A stretch of DNA of 64,000 bases from Bradyrhizobium sp. CSA207 (lineage in GTDB: Bacteria > Pseudomonadota > Alphaproteobacteria > Rhizobiales > Xanthobacteraceae), in the NCBI RefSeq assembly GCF_029051685.1, contig NZ_JAACFT010000006.1, forward strand, positions 186,001 through 250,000. The letters run 5' to 3'. Made by a program: the position numbers and the translations under genes. This document shows positions 17,534 to 25,341 of the stretch, one piece after another (the first letter of the stretch is position 1; each line of letters begins with the position of its first letter). The notes below the pieces were generated by a model, which saw nothing but the letters and a program-made list of their open reading frames with translations, made no database searches and had not been told where the DNA came from.

Positions 17534-18070
17534 CTAACCTTCCGCCGGATAGCTCAAACGGCCGTCAGCCTGGAGCTGCGCCGCCGCATTCATCTCGGCC
17601 TGCTCGACCTTATCTGGTCCGAGAATGTGAAACACCGTCTCCCTCCGGGCAATCAGACAATCGGTGATGATCCGCCGGTGGCATCGCCACCATACCGTCT
17701 CTGCGCACATGATGGCGCAACGCTGCCCATCGCCCAGCTGGCGCAGATGCGTGAGGCCCGCCTGAAAGGCGTCGCTCATGGCGTAGTCGGCATAATTGTG
17801 AAAGCTATCGTTCTGCCAGAAGGCGTTGGTCTGGCGCGGCACCTCGCGCTTGCGGCTGCGCAGGCCGCCGAGCGAGGCGATATGCTCATAGCCGATCGAA
17901 ACGGCCGCAAGTGCTCGTGGCAGGGTCTCGCGGTTGTATTGTGGATTGGTGCGCGAGCGGGGCACCGTGCGAACGTCGGCGACAAACGTGACGGAGGCGC
18001 CCTGCAACAGTGCGACGAATTCACCGATCGGACGTGTGCCGTGGCCGATCGTGAAGAATGGGTGAGCCAT
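17534..18070 (-). CDS. DUF488 family protein
   Basis: A 178-residue protein of the DUF488 family. It starts with FFTIGHGTRPIGEFVALLQ and continues with VADVRTVPRSRTNPQYN, LGGLRSRK and the cysteine block AIMCAETVWWRCHRRIITD. The family is common in bacteria and has no settled biochemical role; the conserved Cys/His cluster suggests metal or substrate binding. The gene starts 34 bp downstream of the DUF2945 gene stop and is read in the same direction, so both are probably on one transcript. The C-terminus is convergent with nothing; repeat G follows. Confidence 0.82.
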   Translation of the reverse strand: MAHPFFTIGHGTRPIGEFVALLQGASVTFVADVRTVPRSRTNPQYNRETLPRALAAVSIGYEHIASLGGLRSRKREVPRQTNAFWQNDSFHNYADYAMSDAFQAGLTHLRQLGDGQRCAIMCAETVWWRCHRRIITDCLIARRETVFHILGPDKVEQAEMNAAAQLQADGRLSYPAEG

Positions 18071-18104
18071 GAGACGCCCCAGCTGTCAGATTGCCCGCGG
18101 TCCG

Positions 18105-18320
18105 TCAGTTCCGCAGCAAGCGCAGCGTCCGGCCCTTATGCAAGGCGACGTGATCGGTCTTGTCGCTTTTGATCTCGTATTGCGGATCGTCCGGGCTGGC
18201 ATGGTGGACGTAGCCCTTGTACTCGACGTCCTTGGTGTGCACGCGCAGGATATGGCCGCGCACCCGGCCAGCCTCGGAATTCCAGCTGACGTGATCGCCG
18301 CTCTTGAAAGTTTTCGGCAT
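18105..18320 (-). CDS. DUF2945 (hypervirulence-associated, tudor-like) small protein
   Basis: A 71-residue protein with the DUF2945 pattern: FKSGDHVSWNSEAGRVRGHILRVH (in part), YKGYVHHASPDDPQYEIKSDKTDHVALHKG and a basic end LRLLRN. The fold is a small beta-barrel related to tudor domains. Its role in bacteria is unknown. The start ATG 18320 was chosen because it gives the family's normal length. It precedes DUF488 on the same strand. Confidence 0.82.
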   Translation of the reverse strand: MPKTFKSGDHVSWNSEAGRVRGHILRVHTKDVEYKGYVHHASPDDPQYEIKSDKTDHVALHKGRTLRLLRN

Positions 18321-18461
18321 GGCGAACCAATGCCGGACGGCATCCGGCTGTTCCTTCGCATTGATGAGTTTGGCTCGCCGAGGAATGATTCGTGGCGCAA
18401 AGCCGCCTGCCCCTTCGGGCTTCGGTGCGGCATCCTTCTCTCTGCTATCGCGAGCGAAGGA

Positions 18462-18536
18462 TGGTGGGCACGACAGGGATCGAACCTGTGACCCCTACCA
18501 TGTCAAGGTAGTGCTCTCCCGCTGAGCTACGTGCCC
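18462..18536 (-). tRNA. tRNA-Val (anticodon GAC)
   Basis: Read on the minus strand: acceptor GGGCACG pairs with CGTGCCC, the D arm is GCTC...GAGC, the anticodon stem CTACC/GGTAG encloses TTGACAT (GAC), and the T arm ACAGG-TTCGATC-CCTGT is intact. The discriminator A and CCA are encoded. The total is 75 bases with all stems perfect. Confidence 0.97.
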
Positions 18537-18609
18537 TAGAGATCGTCTAGATCGGGTGGGGTCCCTATAACGGCTCGGGAGAGCCGGCGCAAGGACGGAA
18601 CAGGCGGAT

Positions 18610-18969
18610 TTAGGCCGCCAGCATCTTGTTCACTTCGCTCACCAATTCGCGCAGGTGCACCGGTTTGGACAGCACCTTGGCGTTCTTGGGGGCGTCCGAA
18701 TCCGAGTTCAGCGCGACCGCGGCAAAGCCGGTGATGAACATGATCTTGATGTCGGGATCGAGTTCCGAGGCCCGGCGGGCGAGCTCGATGCCGTCCATCT
18801 CCGGCATCACGATGTCGGTCAAGAGCATCTCGAACGGCTCTTCCCGCAACCGCTGATAGGCGGCCATGCCATTGTCATGGGACGAGACCTGAAAACCGGC
18901 GTTTTCCAGCGCCTTGACCAGGAAACGGCGCATGTCGTTGTCGTCTTCGGCGAGCAGGATTTTTGGCAT
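18610..18969 (-). CDS. cpdR: Single-domain response regulator CpdR
   Basis: A 119-residue receiver domain with no output domain. The acidic pair is in LLAEDDNDM, the phosphorylated Asp is residue 52 in LLTDIVMPEMDG, Thr is in MFITGF and Lys is in VLSKPVHL. The whole sequence matches alphaproteobacterial CpdR. In its unphosphorylated state CpdR brings substrates to the ClpXP protease, and the CckA-ChpT phosphorelay switches it off. In Caulobacter this controls CtrA-cycle factors; in Sinorhizobium it is needed for symbiosis. The start ATG 18969 gives the normal length; an ATG at 18996 is in frame. It is divergent from the N-formylglutamate amidohydrolase gene. Confidence 0.9.
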   Translation of the reverse strand: MPKILLAEDDNDMRRFLVKALENAGFQVSSHDNGMAAYQRLREEPFEMLLTDIVMPEMDGIELARRASELDPDIKIMFITGFAAVALNSDSDAPKNAKVLSKPVHLRELVSEVNKMLAA

Positions 18970-19319
18970 GGCAGGAACGTTGAATCCCCAAGGCATCAGC
19001 AGAGGTCACTAAGCCCGACAGAGGGTAAATTTCGGGTGAAAATCTTTAACCCTCAGCGAAACCCTTGGCGAGCTGTGCGAGCGCCCCTTGTGAACCCGAA
19101 TGCGGCTGGAAGCAATCGAGCGGCTCGGAGAGACCCCTCCTCCATCCCCGCAGGGTTAAGATACGTTCCAGTGCCGATCACATCTTTTCGCTTGGCAGAG
19201 CGGTTGCGATTCCGGACAATGGCGACACATAAGAGCCGCTCGACCGGCCGAGTCGATTCGATCCGGACCTTGCCGGATCTTTCCGGATCTTGCGGCGCGA
19301 AGGGACGAAGCCTGAGAAG
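18970..19319. other. Intergenic region between cpdR and the divergent amidohydrolase gene
   Basis: 350 bp that must hold both promoters. Near the right end two exact copies of ccggatctt (19273-19281 and 19283-19291) and a near copy (19263-19272) follow one another. I see no clear CtrA box (TTAA-N7-TTAA), no RNA structure and no small gene. Confidence 0.5.
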
Positions 19320-20210
19320 ATGACCCGGTTTGACGGCGAAGCGTCGCCAGCCTTCGAGATCGTGGAGCCCGCGCAATGGCGCGCGCCGGTCATCTTCAAC
19401 TCGCCCCATTCCGGCTCGGCCTACCCGGACGAATTCCTCACGACCTCGCGGATCGACCTGCCGACGCTGCGGCGGTCGGAAGATTCCTTCATGGACGAAC
19501 TGATCGGCCATCTCAGCGACCGCGGCTTTCCGACCGTACGGGTCAACTTTCCCCGCTCCTATGTCGACGTCAATCGCGAGCCCTATGAGCTGGACCCGCG
19601 GATGTTCTCGGGCCGCCTGCCGAGCTTCGCTAATACCCGCTCGATGCGGGTGGCGGGCGGGCTCGGCACCATCCCGCGCGTGGTCGGCGACGGCCAGGAG
19701 ATCTATCGCGAGCGCATCATGGTCGACGATGCGCTGGCGCGGATCGAAACGCTCTACAAGCCTTACCACCGCGCGCTGCGCCGTCTGATCAACAAGGTGC
19801 ACCAGATGTTCGGTACGGTGGTGCTGGTCGACTGCCACTCAATGCCGTCGGTCGGCGTCTCCCGTGACGAGCCGCGCCGGCCCGACATCGTGATCGGTGA
19901 CCGTTACGGCACGAGCTGCACGCCGCTGTTGCCGGACCGGGTCGAGGAAACCATGAGCGGGCTAGGCTATTCGATCGGACGCAACAAGCCCTATGCCGGC
20001 GGCTTCATCACCGAGCACTACGGCAATCCGGCCAGCGGCCTGCACGCCGTGCAACTCGAGCTGAACCGTGCGATCTACATGGACGAGCGACGGCGCGAGC
20101 GCAGCCCGCGCTTCGCTCAGGTCGCGTCCGATTTCGCGGTGCTTGCCGACGTGCTGGCGACGACGATCCCGTTCGGCGATCTCGGCCCGTTCCAGGCCGC
20201 GGCCGAATAG
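19320..20210 (+). CDS. N-formylglutamate amidohydrolase family protein
   Basis: A 296-residue zinc amidohydrolase-like protein (FGase family). Conserved blocks are VIFNSPHSGSAYPDEF, PRSYVDVNREPYELDPRMF, GGLGTIPRVVGDGQEIY, VVLVDCHSMPSVG, DIVIGDRYGTSC and GGFITEHYGNPASGLHAVQLELNR. These carry the His/Asp/Glu residues expected for metal and substrate binding. In histidine degradation the enzyme cuts N-formylglutamate to formate and glutamate. No hut genes are near, so the physiological substrate may differ. The start ATG 19320 has GAGAAG directly upstream; the frame is open back to 19290. The nearby cpdR is divergent. Confidence 0.85.
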   Translation: MTRFDGEASPAFEIVEPAQWRAPVIFNSPHSGSAYPDEFLTTSRIDLPTLRRSEDSFMDELIGHLSDRGFPTVRVNFPRSYVDVNREPYELDPRMFSGRLPSFANTRSMRVAGGLGTIPRVVGDGQEIYRERIMVDDALARIETLYKPYHRALRRLINKVHQMFGTVVLVDCHSMPSVGVSRDEPRRPDIVIGDRYGTSCTPLLPDRVEETMSGLGYSIGRNKPYAGGFITEHYGNPASGLHAVQLELNRAIYMDERRRERSPRFAQVASDFAVLADVLATTIPFGDLGPFQAAAE

Positions 20211-20334
20211 GCGCAAGCTTCGCCGCGCGATCACATCGCGTATCGCGACCGGACACGGCAGCAGGCGTGAGCGGATCGAGCGCGGAATCTTCGCTTCGCG
20301 TTTTCGCGCGCTTGAAGTGAAGACGAAGGCCGCA

Positions 20335-20424
20335 AGAAAAAAGGGCCGCTTGTTATGAACAAGCGGCCCAAGTCTAGGGAGGAAACGCCCAAGGAGGGCA
20401 GCGGTAACGCAGAGCGCTACCGCA
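20335..20424 (-). ncRNA. mmgR: Small RNA of the MmgR / suhB-RNA (alpha-r8) type
   Basis: On the minus strand a 5' hairpin GCGGTAGCGC-TCT-GCGTTACCGC (10 bp stem) is followed by an unpaired stretch holding TTTCCTCCCT, the hallmark of this rhizobial sRNA family. Then comes a 12-bp terminator stem GGGCCGCTTGTT with loop CAT and a run of six T. A promoter-like TTGCAC-N18-ATATTG (20460 to 20431) places the start at about 20424. The gene lies upstream of and antisense in direction to a suhB-like phosphatase gene, the arrangement from which the Rfam family suhB takes its name. In Sinorhizobium MmgR limits polyhydroxybutyrate storage. The CU-rich loop suggests pairing with ribosome-binding sites. Confidence 0.75.
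20337..20369 (-). terminator. Rho-independent terminator of the small RNA
   Basis: A perfect 12-bp stem (20343-20354 with 20358-20369), a three-base loop and, on the minus strand, six T followed by CTT. Confidence 0.85.
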
Positions 20425-20430
20425 CCGCAA

Positions 20431-20460
20431 CAATATGCGGCCGCGCCGCACAAAGTGCAA
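20431..20460 (-). promoter_or_regulatory. Candidate promoter of the small RNA
   Basis: On the minus strand TTGCAC (20460-20455), an 18-base spacer and ATATTG (20436-20431) resemble a sigma-70 promoter. The predicted start falls one base before the first base of the 5' hairpin. Confidence 0.5.
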
Positions 20461-20762
20461 GGGCTTTTGAGCCGTTTCCCATGCAAAACACACATGGCTC
20501 GGTTGCTTCCAGAGAAACCCAGATTCAGCCCCTTTGATAAGAGAATTCAATGGGTTGATTGTCATTTGCATACGAACGAGGCAAGCCCGGAACTAAGCAT
20601 TCAACTCAATGATCGATATTTGGCCAGCCTATGGCTCGTCTGAGGCAACGTGGCGCGGCATCCAAAATACCAGGGAGCAAATCAAGACAGCGCTGCCCGT
20701 CACAGGCGAATTGAGATAGGCAGATGCGAAGCTTCACCCGACTTTCGCTTTGAGGAGACGCC

Positions 20763-21545
20763 GTGACGGTGATCGACTTCTCCGCCTTCATCGGACGGCT
20801 CGCCACTGCGTCCGGCGAAACCATCCTGCCGTTCTTCCGCACCTCGCTGTCGATCGACGACAAGAGCAAGACCAAGGATTTCGACCCCGTGACGGAGGCC
20901 GACCGTGCCGCGGAAGCGGTGATGCGGCGGCTGATCAAGGCCAACTTCCCCCAGCACGGCATCGTCGGCGAGGAATTCGGCAGCGAGCGCGAGGAGTCGG
21001 ACTATGTCTGGGTGCTCGATCCCATCGACGGCACCAAGTCCTTCATTGGCGGCTTTCCGATCTGGGGCACTCTGATCGCGCTCTTGCACAAGGGGGCGCC
21101 GGTGTACGGCATGATGCACCAGCCGTTCATCGGCGAGCGCTTTTCCGGCGACAACGGCTCGGCCCATTATAAAGGCCCCTCCGGCGAGCGCCGGCTCCAG
21201 GTCCGCCGCTGTGCCTCGCTCAGCGAGGCGACGACCTACACCACCAGCCCGCTGCTGATGAACGAGCGCGATCGCGCCACCTTCGGCCGCATCGAGCAGG
21301 GCGCGCGGCTGTCGCGCTATGGCGGCGACTGCTACTCCTATTGCATGCTGGCGGCCGGCCATGTCGATCTCGTGGTTGAGACCGAGCTGAAACCCTATGA
21401 CATCGCAGCGCTGATCCCGATCGTGACCGGCGCCGGCGGCGTCGTCACCACCTGGGAAGGCAAGCCGGCCCAGGGCGGCGGCCGCATCATCGCCGCCGGT
21501 GACGCGCGGGTCCACGAAGAAGCAATGAGACTGCTCAACGGATAA
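20763..21545 (+). CDS. hisN: Inositol-monophosphatase family phosphatase, probable histidinol-phosphatase
   Basis: A 260-residue Mg-dependent, Li-sensitive-type phosphatase. Metal ligands are visible in FDPVTEADRAAE, IVGEEFG, the signature VLDPIDGTKSFIGGFPIWGT and KPYDIAALIPIVTGAGG. The DPIDGTKSFIGG wording and the length are closer to the HisN-type histidinol-phosphatases of Alphaproteobacteria than to true inositol phosphatase SuhB, but both functions remain possible. It starts at GTG 20763 with GAGGAG upstream. The following Bug-type binding protein gene begins 18 bp after the stop, so the two may be co-transcribed. The upstream small RNA is divergent. Confidence 0.85.
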   Translation: MTVIDFSAFIGRLATASGETILPFFRTSLSIDDKSKTKDFDPVTEADRAAEAVMRRLIKANFPQHGIVGEEFGSEREESDYVWVLDPIDGTKSFIGGFPIWGTLIALLHKGAPVYGMMHQPFIGERFSGDNGSAHYKGPSGERRLQVRRCASLSEATTYTTSPLLMNERDRATFGRIEQGARLSRYGGDCYSYCMLAAGHVDLVVETELKPYDIAALIPIVTGAGGVVTTWEGKPAQGGGRIIAAGDARVHEEAMRLLNG

Positions 21546-21562
21546 GCGATGCGAGGGGCCTG

Positions 21563-22528
21563 ATGAAAAACTGGCGCAAGCTCGTTCTCGCGATCCTGTT
21601 TCTGTTTCCGGTGCTCGCATCCGCCCAGAATTTCCCCGCCAAGCCGATGAAGCTGGTGGTGCCATTCCCGGCCGGCGGACCCAACGACATCATCGCGCGT
21701 GTGATCGGCCAGCGCATGTCGGAACTGTCCGGCCAGCCGGTGCTGATCGACAATCGCGGCGGACAAGGCGGCGTGCTCGGCACCGACGCAGTCGCGAAGG
21801 CCGCGCCCGACGGCTACACCATCGCGATCTCCAGCGCCGGGGCGCTCGCCATCAGCCCGAGCATGGAGAAGGTCGCCTACGACGCGCTCTCGGACCTGAC
21901 ACCGGTTACGCTGGTTGCGACCGTGCCGGAAATGCTGGTGGTGGCAACCAACGTGCCCGCGAAAGACATGGCCGAGCTGATTGCGCTGGCCAAGGCGCAG
22001 CCCGGAAAGCTCAACTTCGCCTCCTCCGGCCCCGGCAGCCTGCCGCATCTTGCCGGCGAATTGTTCAAGCTGACGGCCAAGATCGACATCGTGCACGTGC
22101 CCTATCGCGGCGCCGCACCCGCGGTGAACGATCTTCTGGGACAGCAGGTGCAGATGACCTTCCTCGACCTGCCGGTGCTGCTGCCGCAGATCAAGGCCGG
22201 CTCCTTGCGCGCCATCGCGGTCGGCTCACGCGAACGCGCACCGACTGTGCCCGACGTGCCAACCACGGCGGAAGCGGGCTTTGCTGACCTGCGCATCGAA
22301 AACTGGTACGGCATGGTGGCGCCGAAGGGCACGCCGAAGGAAATCATCACCGCGCTGCATCGTCTCGCAACGCAGGCGATGGCGGATCAGGCGGTGAAGG
22401 AAAAGCTCGCCGCGCAAGGCGCCACGCTGATCAGCGACACCCCGGAGCATTTTCGCAGCTTCATCGCGGACGAGACCGCGAAATGGGCGAAGGTGATCAA
22501 GGACGCCGGCGTGGAAACGGCGAAGTAG
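21563..22528 (+). CDS. Tripartite tricarboxylate transporter substrate-binding protein (Bug/TctC family)
   Basis: A 321-residue periplasmic protein with a signal peptide (LVLAILFLFPVLASAQ). The Bug signature is complete: FPAKPMKLVVPFPAGGPNDIIARVIG (in part), SGQPVLIDNRGGQGGVLGTDAVAKAAPDGYT, KLNFASSGPGSLPHLAGELF, VPYRGAAPAVNDLLGQQVQ and APKGTPKEII. Such proteins bind carboxylates and feed TctAB permeases. No tctAB genes are nearby. The start ATG 21563 has AGGGG upstream. It is an orphan component that probably serves a remote permease or a sensor. Confidence 0.9.
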   Translation: MKNWRKLVLAILFLFPVLASAQNFPAKPMKLVVPFPAGGPNDIIARVIGQRMSELSGQPVLIDNRGGQGGVLGTDAVAKAAPDGYTIAISSAGALAISPSMEKVAYDALSDLTPVTLVATVPEMLVVATNVPAKDMAELIALAKAQPGKLNFASSGPGSLPHLAGELFKLTAKIDIVHVPYRGAAPAVNDLLGQQVQMTFLDLPVLLPQIKAGSLRAIAVGSRERAPTVPDVPTTAEAGFADLRIENWYGMVAPKGTPKEIITALHRLATQAMADQAVKEKLAAQGATLISDTPEHFRSFIADETAKWAKVIKDAGVETAK

Positions 22529-22567
22529 CTCATGACTTGATGCTGGTGTCGCCGCAAGCACTGCTGC

Positions 22568-22712
22568 GTTCCCTCCCCCCCTTTGTGGGGGAGGGCTAGG
22601 GAGGGGGGTGCCACACGGGGACTCCATCAATCGGCGCAAGAGCGCTTCCTTCGCGACAGAGAAACCTTTTCCTGGGCTACCCCACAAGGGGTCCACAAGG
22701 GGGGAGGGAGCA
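22568..22712. repeat. Inverted-repeat region related to family C
   Basis: ctcccccctttgtgggggaggg at the left and ccccacaagggg... ggggggaggg at the right, with a variable middle. It lies between the convergent Bug-type and LysR genes. Confidence 0.55.
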
Positions 22713-22740
22713 CAGTTGAGATCGCGGCAGCAGCACGCCT

Positions 22741-23631
22741 CTACATCGCCGCGGCCCTTAAATGCTCCACCAGCATCTTGGCCGGCCGCGGCAGGGTCTT
22801 GAAACTCCGCGCGCAGATCACGAGGCGGCGATTGGCGAAGGCGTCGCGCAGGCGGACTATGGCCAGCGGCATCAGTTTGGCGCAGCGGCGGGCGGCGGCT
22901 TCGGGCACCAGAGCTACGCCGACACCGGCGGCGACCAGCTGGCAGATCGCGTCGAAGTCGCGCAGGCGGGCGCGGAAATGCGGCCGCATGCCAAGCCGCG
23001 CCGCATGTTTCGAGATGTGCATCTGGAGCGCGGTGGCGCTGGTCAGCCCGACGAAATCGCAGGCCCCCGCCTCCTGGAAATCGATCTGGCGGCGCCCGGC
23101 GAACGGGCCGCGCCGCGACGTCATCAGGATCAGGCGATCCTCGCTGAAGGAGAACCGCTCGATATGGTCGGGCAGCGCGTGCTCGGCGGCAAATCCGAGG
23201 TCGGCGGCGCCGGCGGTGATCGCAGCCGCAATGTCGGTACTCTCGCGCTCCTCGATGTCGATGGCGACGTCGCGATGCTCGCGCAGGAAGCCGGCGAGCG
23301 CCTTCGGCAAATGCTCCGACAGTCCCGAGGTGTTGGCAAGGAAATGCACGCTCGCCCGCACACCGCTGGCAAAGCCGGCGAGATCGCCGCGCATGGCGTC
23401 GATCTGGTGGATGACGAGGCGCGCGTGATCGAGCAGGCTTTCGCCCGCCGGGGTCAATTCCACGCCGCGGCGCCCGCGCTTGAGCAGCGCCACGCCGAGC
23501 GCCTCCTCGAGCCCCTTGATGCGCGCGCTGGCCGAGGCTAGGGCCAGGTGCGAGCGCTCCGCCCCGCGGGTGATGCTGCGCTGGTCGGCGACCGCGATAA
23601 AGAGCTGGAGGTCGATGAGGTCGAAGCGCAT
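22741..23631 (-). CDS. LysR-family transcriptional regulator
   Basis: A 296-residue LysR regulator. The N-terminal winged helix-turn-helix is clear: [48 protein letters not shown] (in part), then VELTPAGESLLDHARLVI. The C-terminal effector domain includes LGFAAEHALPDHIERFSF and AAGVGVALVPEAAAR. It is divergent from the TSUP transporter gene with about 90 bp between starts, the usual layout in which a LysR protein controls its neighbour and itself. The ligand is unknown; in similar pairs it is the anion exported or imported by the TSUP protein. Confidence 0.92.
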   Translation of the reverse strand: MRFDLIDLQLFIAVADQRSITRGAERSHLALASASARIKGLEEALGVALLKRGRRGVELTPAGESLLDHARLVIHQIDAMRGDLAGFASGVRASVHFLANTSGLSEHLPKALAGFLREHRDVAIDIEERESTDIAAAITAGAADLGFAAEHALPDHIERFSFSEDRLILMTSRRGPFAGRRQIDFQEAGACDFVGLTSATALQMHISKHAARLGMRPHFRARLRDFDAICQLVAAGVGVALVPEAAARRCAKLMPLAIVRLRDAFANRRLVICARSFKTLPRPAKMLVEHLRAAAM

Positions 23632-23663
23632 GGCGAGTTCTCCTCAGCCTTCGCTTGATACGA

Positions 23664-23681
23664 AGGTTGTCTCCGTAACCT
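23664..23681. promoter_or_regulatory. Inverted repeat in the LysR/TSUP intergenic region
   Basis: AGGTT-N8-AACCT, an 18-bp dyad in the 91-bp gap between the two divergent starts. It is a candidate operator for the LysR protein, though it does not fit the T-N11-A rule exactly. Confidence 0.4.
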
Positions 23682-23722
23682 CCAGATTGTGCCGGGGCGC
23701 GGCTTCGGTCAATGTGCAGGGC

Positions 23723-24475
23723 ATGATCGACCCGCTTCTCATCGTCATCGCCGCCGTGTTCCTGGTTGCCGGATTCGTCAAGGGCGTGGTCGGGCTCGGC
23801 CTACCAACCGTGTCGATGGGCCTGCTTGCAGTGAGCATGGCCCCCAGCCGGGCGATCGCCATCGTGATCGTGCCGGCCATCGTCACCAACATCTGGCAGA
23901 CCTTCGTCGGCCCTCACTTGCGCGACATCCTGAGGCGGCTGTGGCCATTGATGATCGGCACGGTGATCGGATGCTGGCTCAATGCCGGCGCGCTGACCGG
24001 CCCGCATGCGCGCTACGGCACGATCGTGCTCGGCGTGCTGCTGGTGATCTACGCCGTCATCGGGCTGAACAAGTTTCACTTCCGCGTCGCGCCGCAGAAC
24101 GAGAAATGGGTTGGCGGCGTGGTCGGTGTCGTCACCGGCGTGATCTCGGCCTCGACCGGCGTGCAGGTGATCCCCTCGATGCCGTTCATGCAGGCGATCG
24201 GCATGGAGAAGGACGAGCTGGTGCAGGCGCTCGGGGTGTTCTTCACCACTGCGACACTGGCGCTCGCCTTTAACCTGACGGCCGGCGGATTGCTGACGCC
24301 GGCCAATGCCGTGCCCGGCGCCGTGGGCATGGCCTGCGCCTTTGCCGGCATGTTCATCGGCCAGTCGGTGCGAGCGCGGATGCCGGCGGAGGCGTTTCGC
24401 CGCTGGTTCCTGATCGCAATGATCCTGCTTGGCCTTTATCTCGCCGGCAGCGCGCTGGCGAAGGAATTCGCGTAA
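23723..24475 (+). CDS. Sulfite exporter TauE/SafE (TSUP) family membrane transporter
   Basis: A 250-residue integral membrane protein with about eight hydrophobic segments. The TSUP repeat signatures are visible: AGFVKGVVGLGLPTVSMGLLA in the first half and GVISASTGVQVIPSMPFMQAIGM in the second half, each with Gly/Pro-rich re-entrant loops. The family moves sulfite, sulfoacetate, sulfolactate or other organic anions. The start ATG 23723 was chosen because translation upstream is not membrane-like; AGGG lies close before it. It is divergent from the LysR gene and convergent with the LysE exporter gene. Confidence 0.88.
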   Translation: MIDPLLIVIAAVFLVAGFVKGVVGLGLPTVSMGLLAVSMAPSRAIAIVIVPAIVTNIWQTFVGPHLRDILRRLWPLMIGTVIGCWLNAGALTGPHARYGTIVLGVLLVIYAVIGLNKFHFRVAPQNEKWVGGVVGVVTGVISASTGVQVIPSMPFMQAIGMEKDELVQALGVFFTTATLALAFNLTAGGLLTPANAVPGAVGMACAFAGMFIGQSVRARMPAEAFRRWFLIAMILLGLYLAGSALAKEFA

Positions 24476-24481
24476 GGCGGG

Positions 24482-25114
24482 TTACCGCGTCTCCAGCATG
24501 GCGACGCGAATGCCGAGATAGATGAAGAGGCCGCCAAGCGCCCGGTTGATCCAGGCGATCACGCCTTCGGACTGCCCGAGCCGGTGCACGGCCTTCGCGG
24601 CGAACGCGGCCAGCACCAAGCACCACAATGTTCCCGTGCAGATGAAGATCAGGCCCAGCGTCAGAAAGGCGAGCGGCTTGTGCGGCGCGTCGGCTGCGAC
24701 GAATTGCGGCAGGAAAGCCAGGAAAAACAGCGCCACCTTGGGATTGAGCGCGTTGGTGAAGACGCCCTGGAGGAAGACGCGCCGCAGCGAGGTCCGCGCG
24801 GGCTCGTCAATCGCCGACGCCAGCGCCGGGCGCGACCACAGCATCTGCAAGCCAGTCACGACGAGATAGGCCGCGCCAACCAGCTTCAGGATCGAGAAGG
24901 CGGTGGATGAGGCCATCAGCAGGGCCGAAAGGCCGATTGCTGCGCCCGCGACATGAAAAAAGCAGCCGCAACTGATGCCCAGGGCGGCGGCCGCCCCGCC
25001 CCGCCATCCCATCTGCATGCTGCGGCCGATGACGTAGACCGTATCAGGCCCTGGCGTGATATTGAGCAGCAATCCCGACAGGACGAAGAGCCAGATCTCG
25101 TGAATGCCCAGCAT
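24482..25114 (-). CDS. LysE/RhtB family amino-acid exporter
   Basis: A 210-residue membrane protein of the LysE/RhtB group with six hydrophobic segments. The N-terminal LLNITPGPDTVYVIGRSMQMGWRGG and the central GVFTNALNPKVALFFLAFLPQF motifs are diagnostic. It would export amino acids or homoserine lactone-like compounds from the cytoplasm by proton exchange. The start ATG 25114 follows GGGAG. Its stop lies seven bp from the stop of the TSUP gene (convergent). The substrate cannot be read from the sequence. Confidence 0.9.
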   Translation of the reverse strand: MLGIHEIWLFVLSGLLLNITPGPDTVYVIGRSMQMGWRGGAAAALGISCGCFFHVAGAAIGLSALLMASSTAFSILKLVGAAYLVVTGLQMLWSRPALASAIDEPARTSLRRVFLQGVFTNALNPKVALFFLAFLPQFVAADAPHKPLAFLTLGLIFICTGTLWCLVLAAFAAKAVHRLGQSEGVIAWINRALGGLFIYLGIRVAMLETR

Positions 25115-25341
25115 GCCGTTCTCCCGTCGCCCCGATCGGGCGGTCTCAAGGGATTCGGCTTAATCGGTTCGGCCCGCACCGTCCACCGCCGCGATTGCGC
25201 AGAATTTACCTCGAATTTGCAATGCGGATCATACTTTCGCTCGGCCTCATCTGCTCTATAAAGGCAGGGTTCTTGAAATGCAGGATTCGAGGCGACTGCC
25301 ATCGCCGTGGCCGGTCCGCCAGCCCTTGGAGCTCCGTGGAT

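Noticed and set aside
20455..20643. A 62-codon plus-strand frame between the small RNA and hisN
   Set aside because: Codon use is unlike the neighbours and no homologous pattern is recognised; it overlaps the small RNA promoter.
23664..23681. Canonical LysR T-N11-A operator
   Set aside because: The dyad spacing does not give T-N11-A; it is listed only as a generic inverted repeat.
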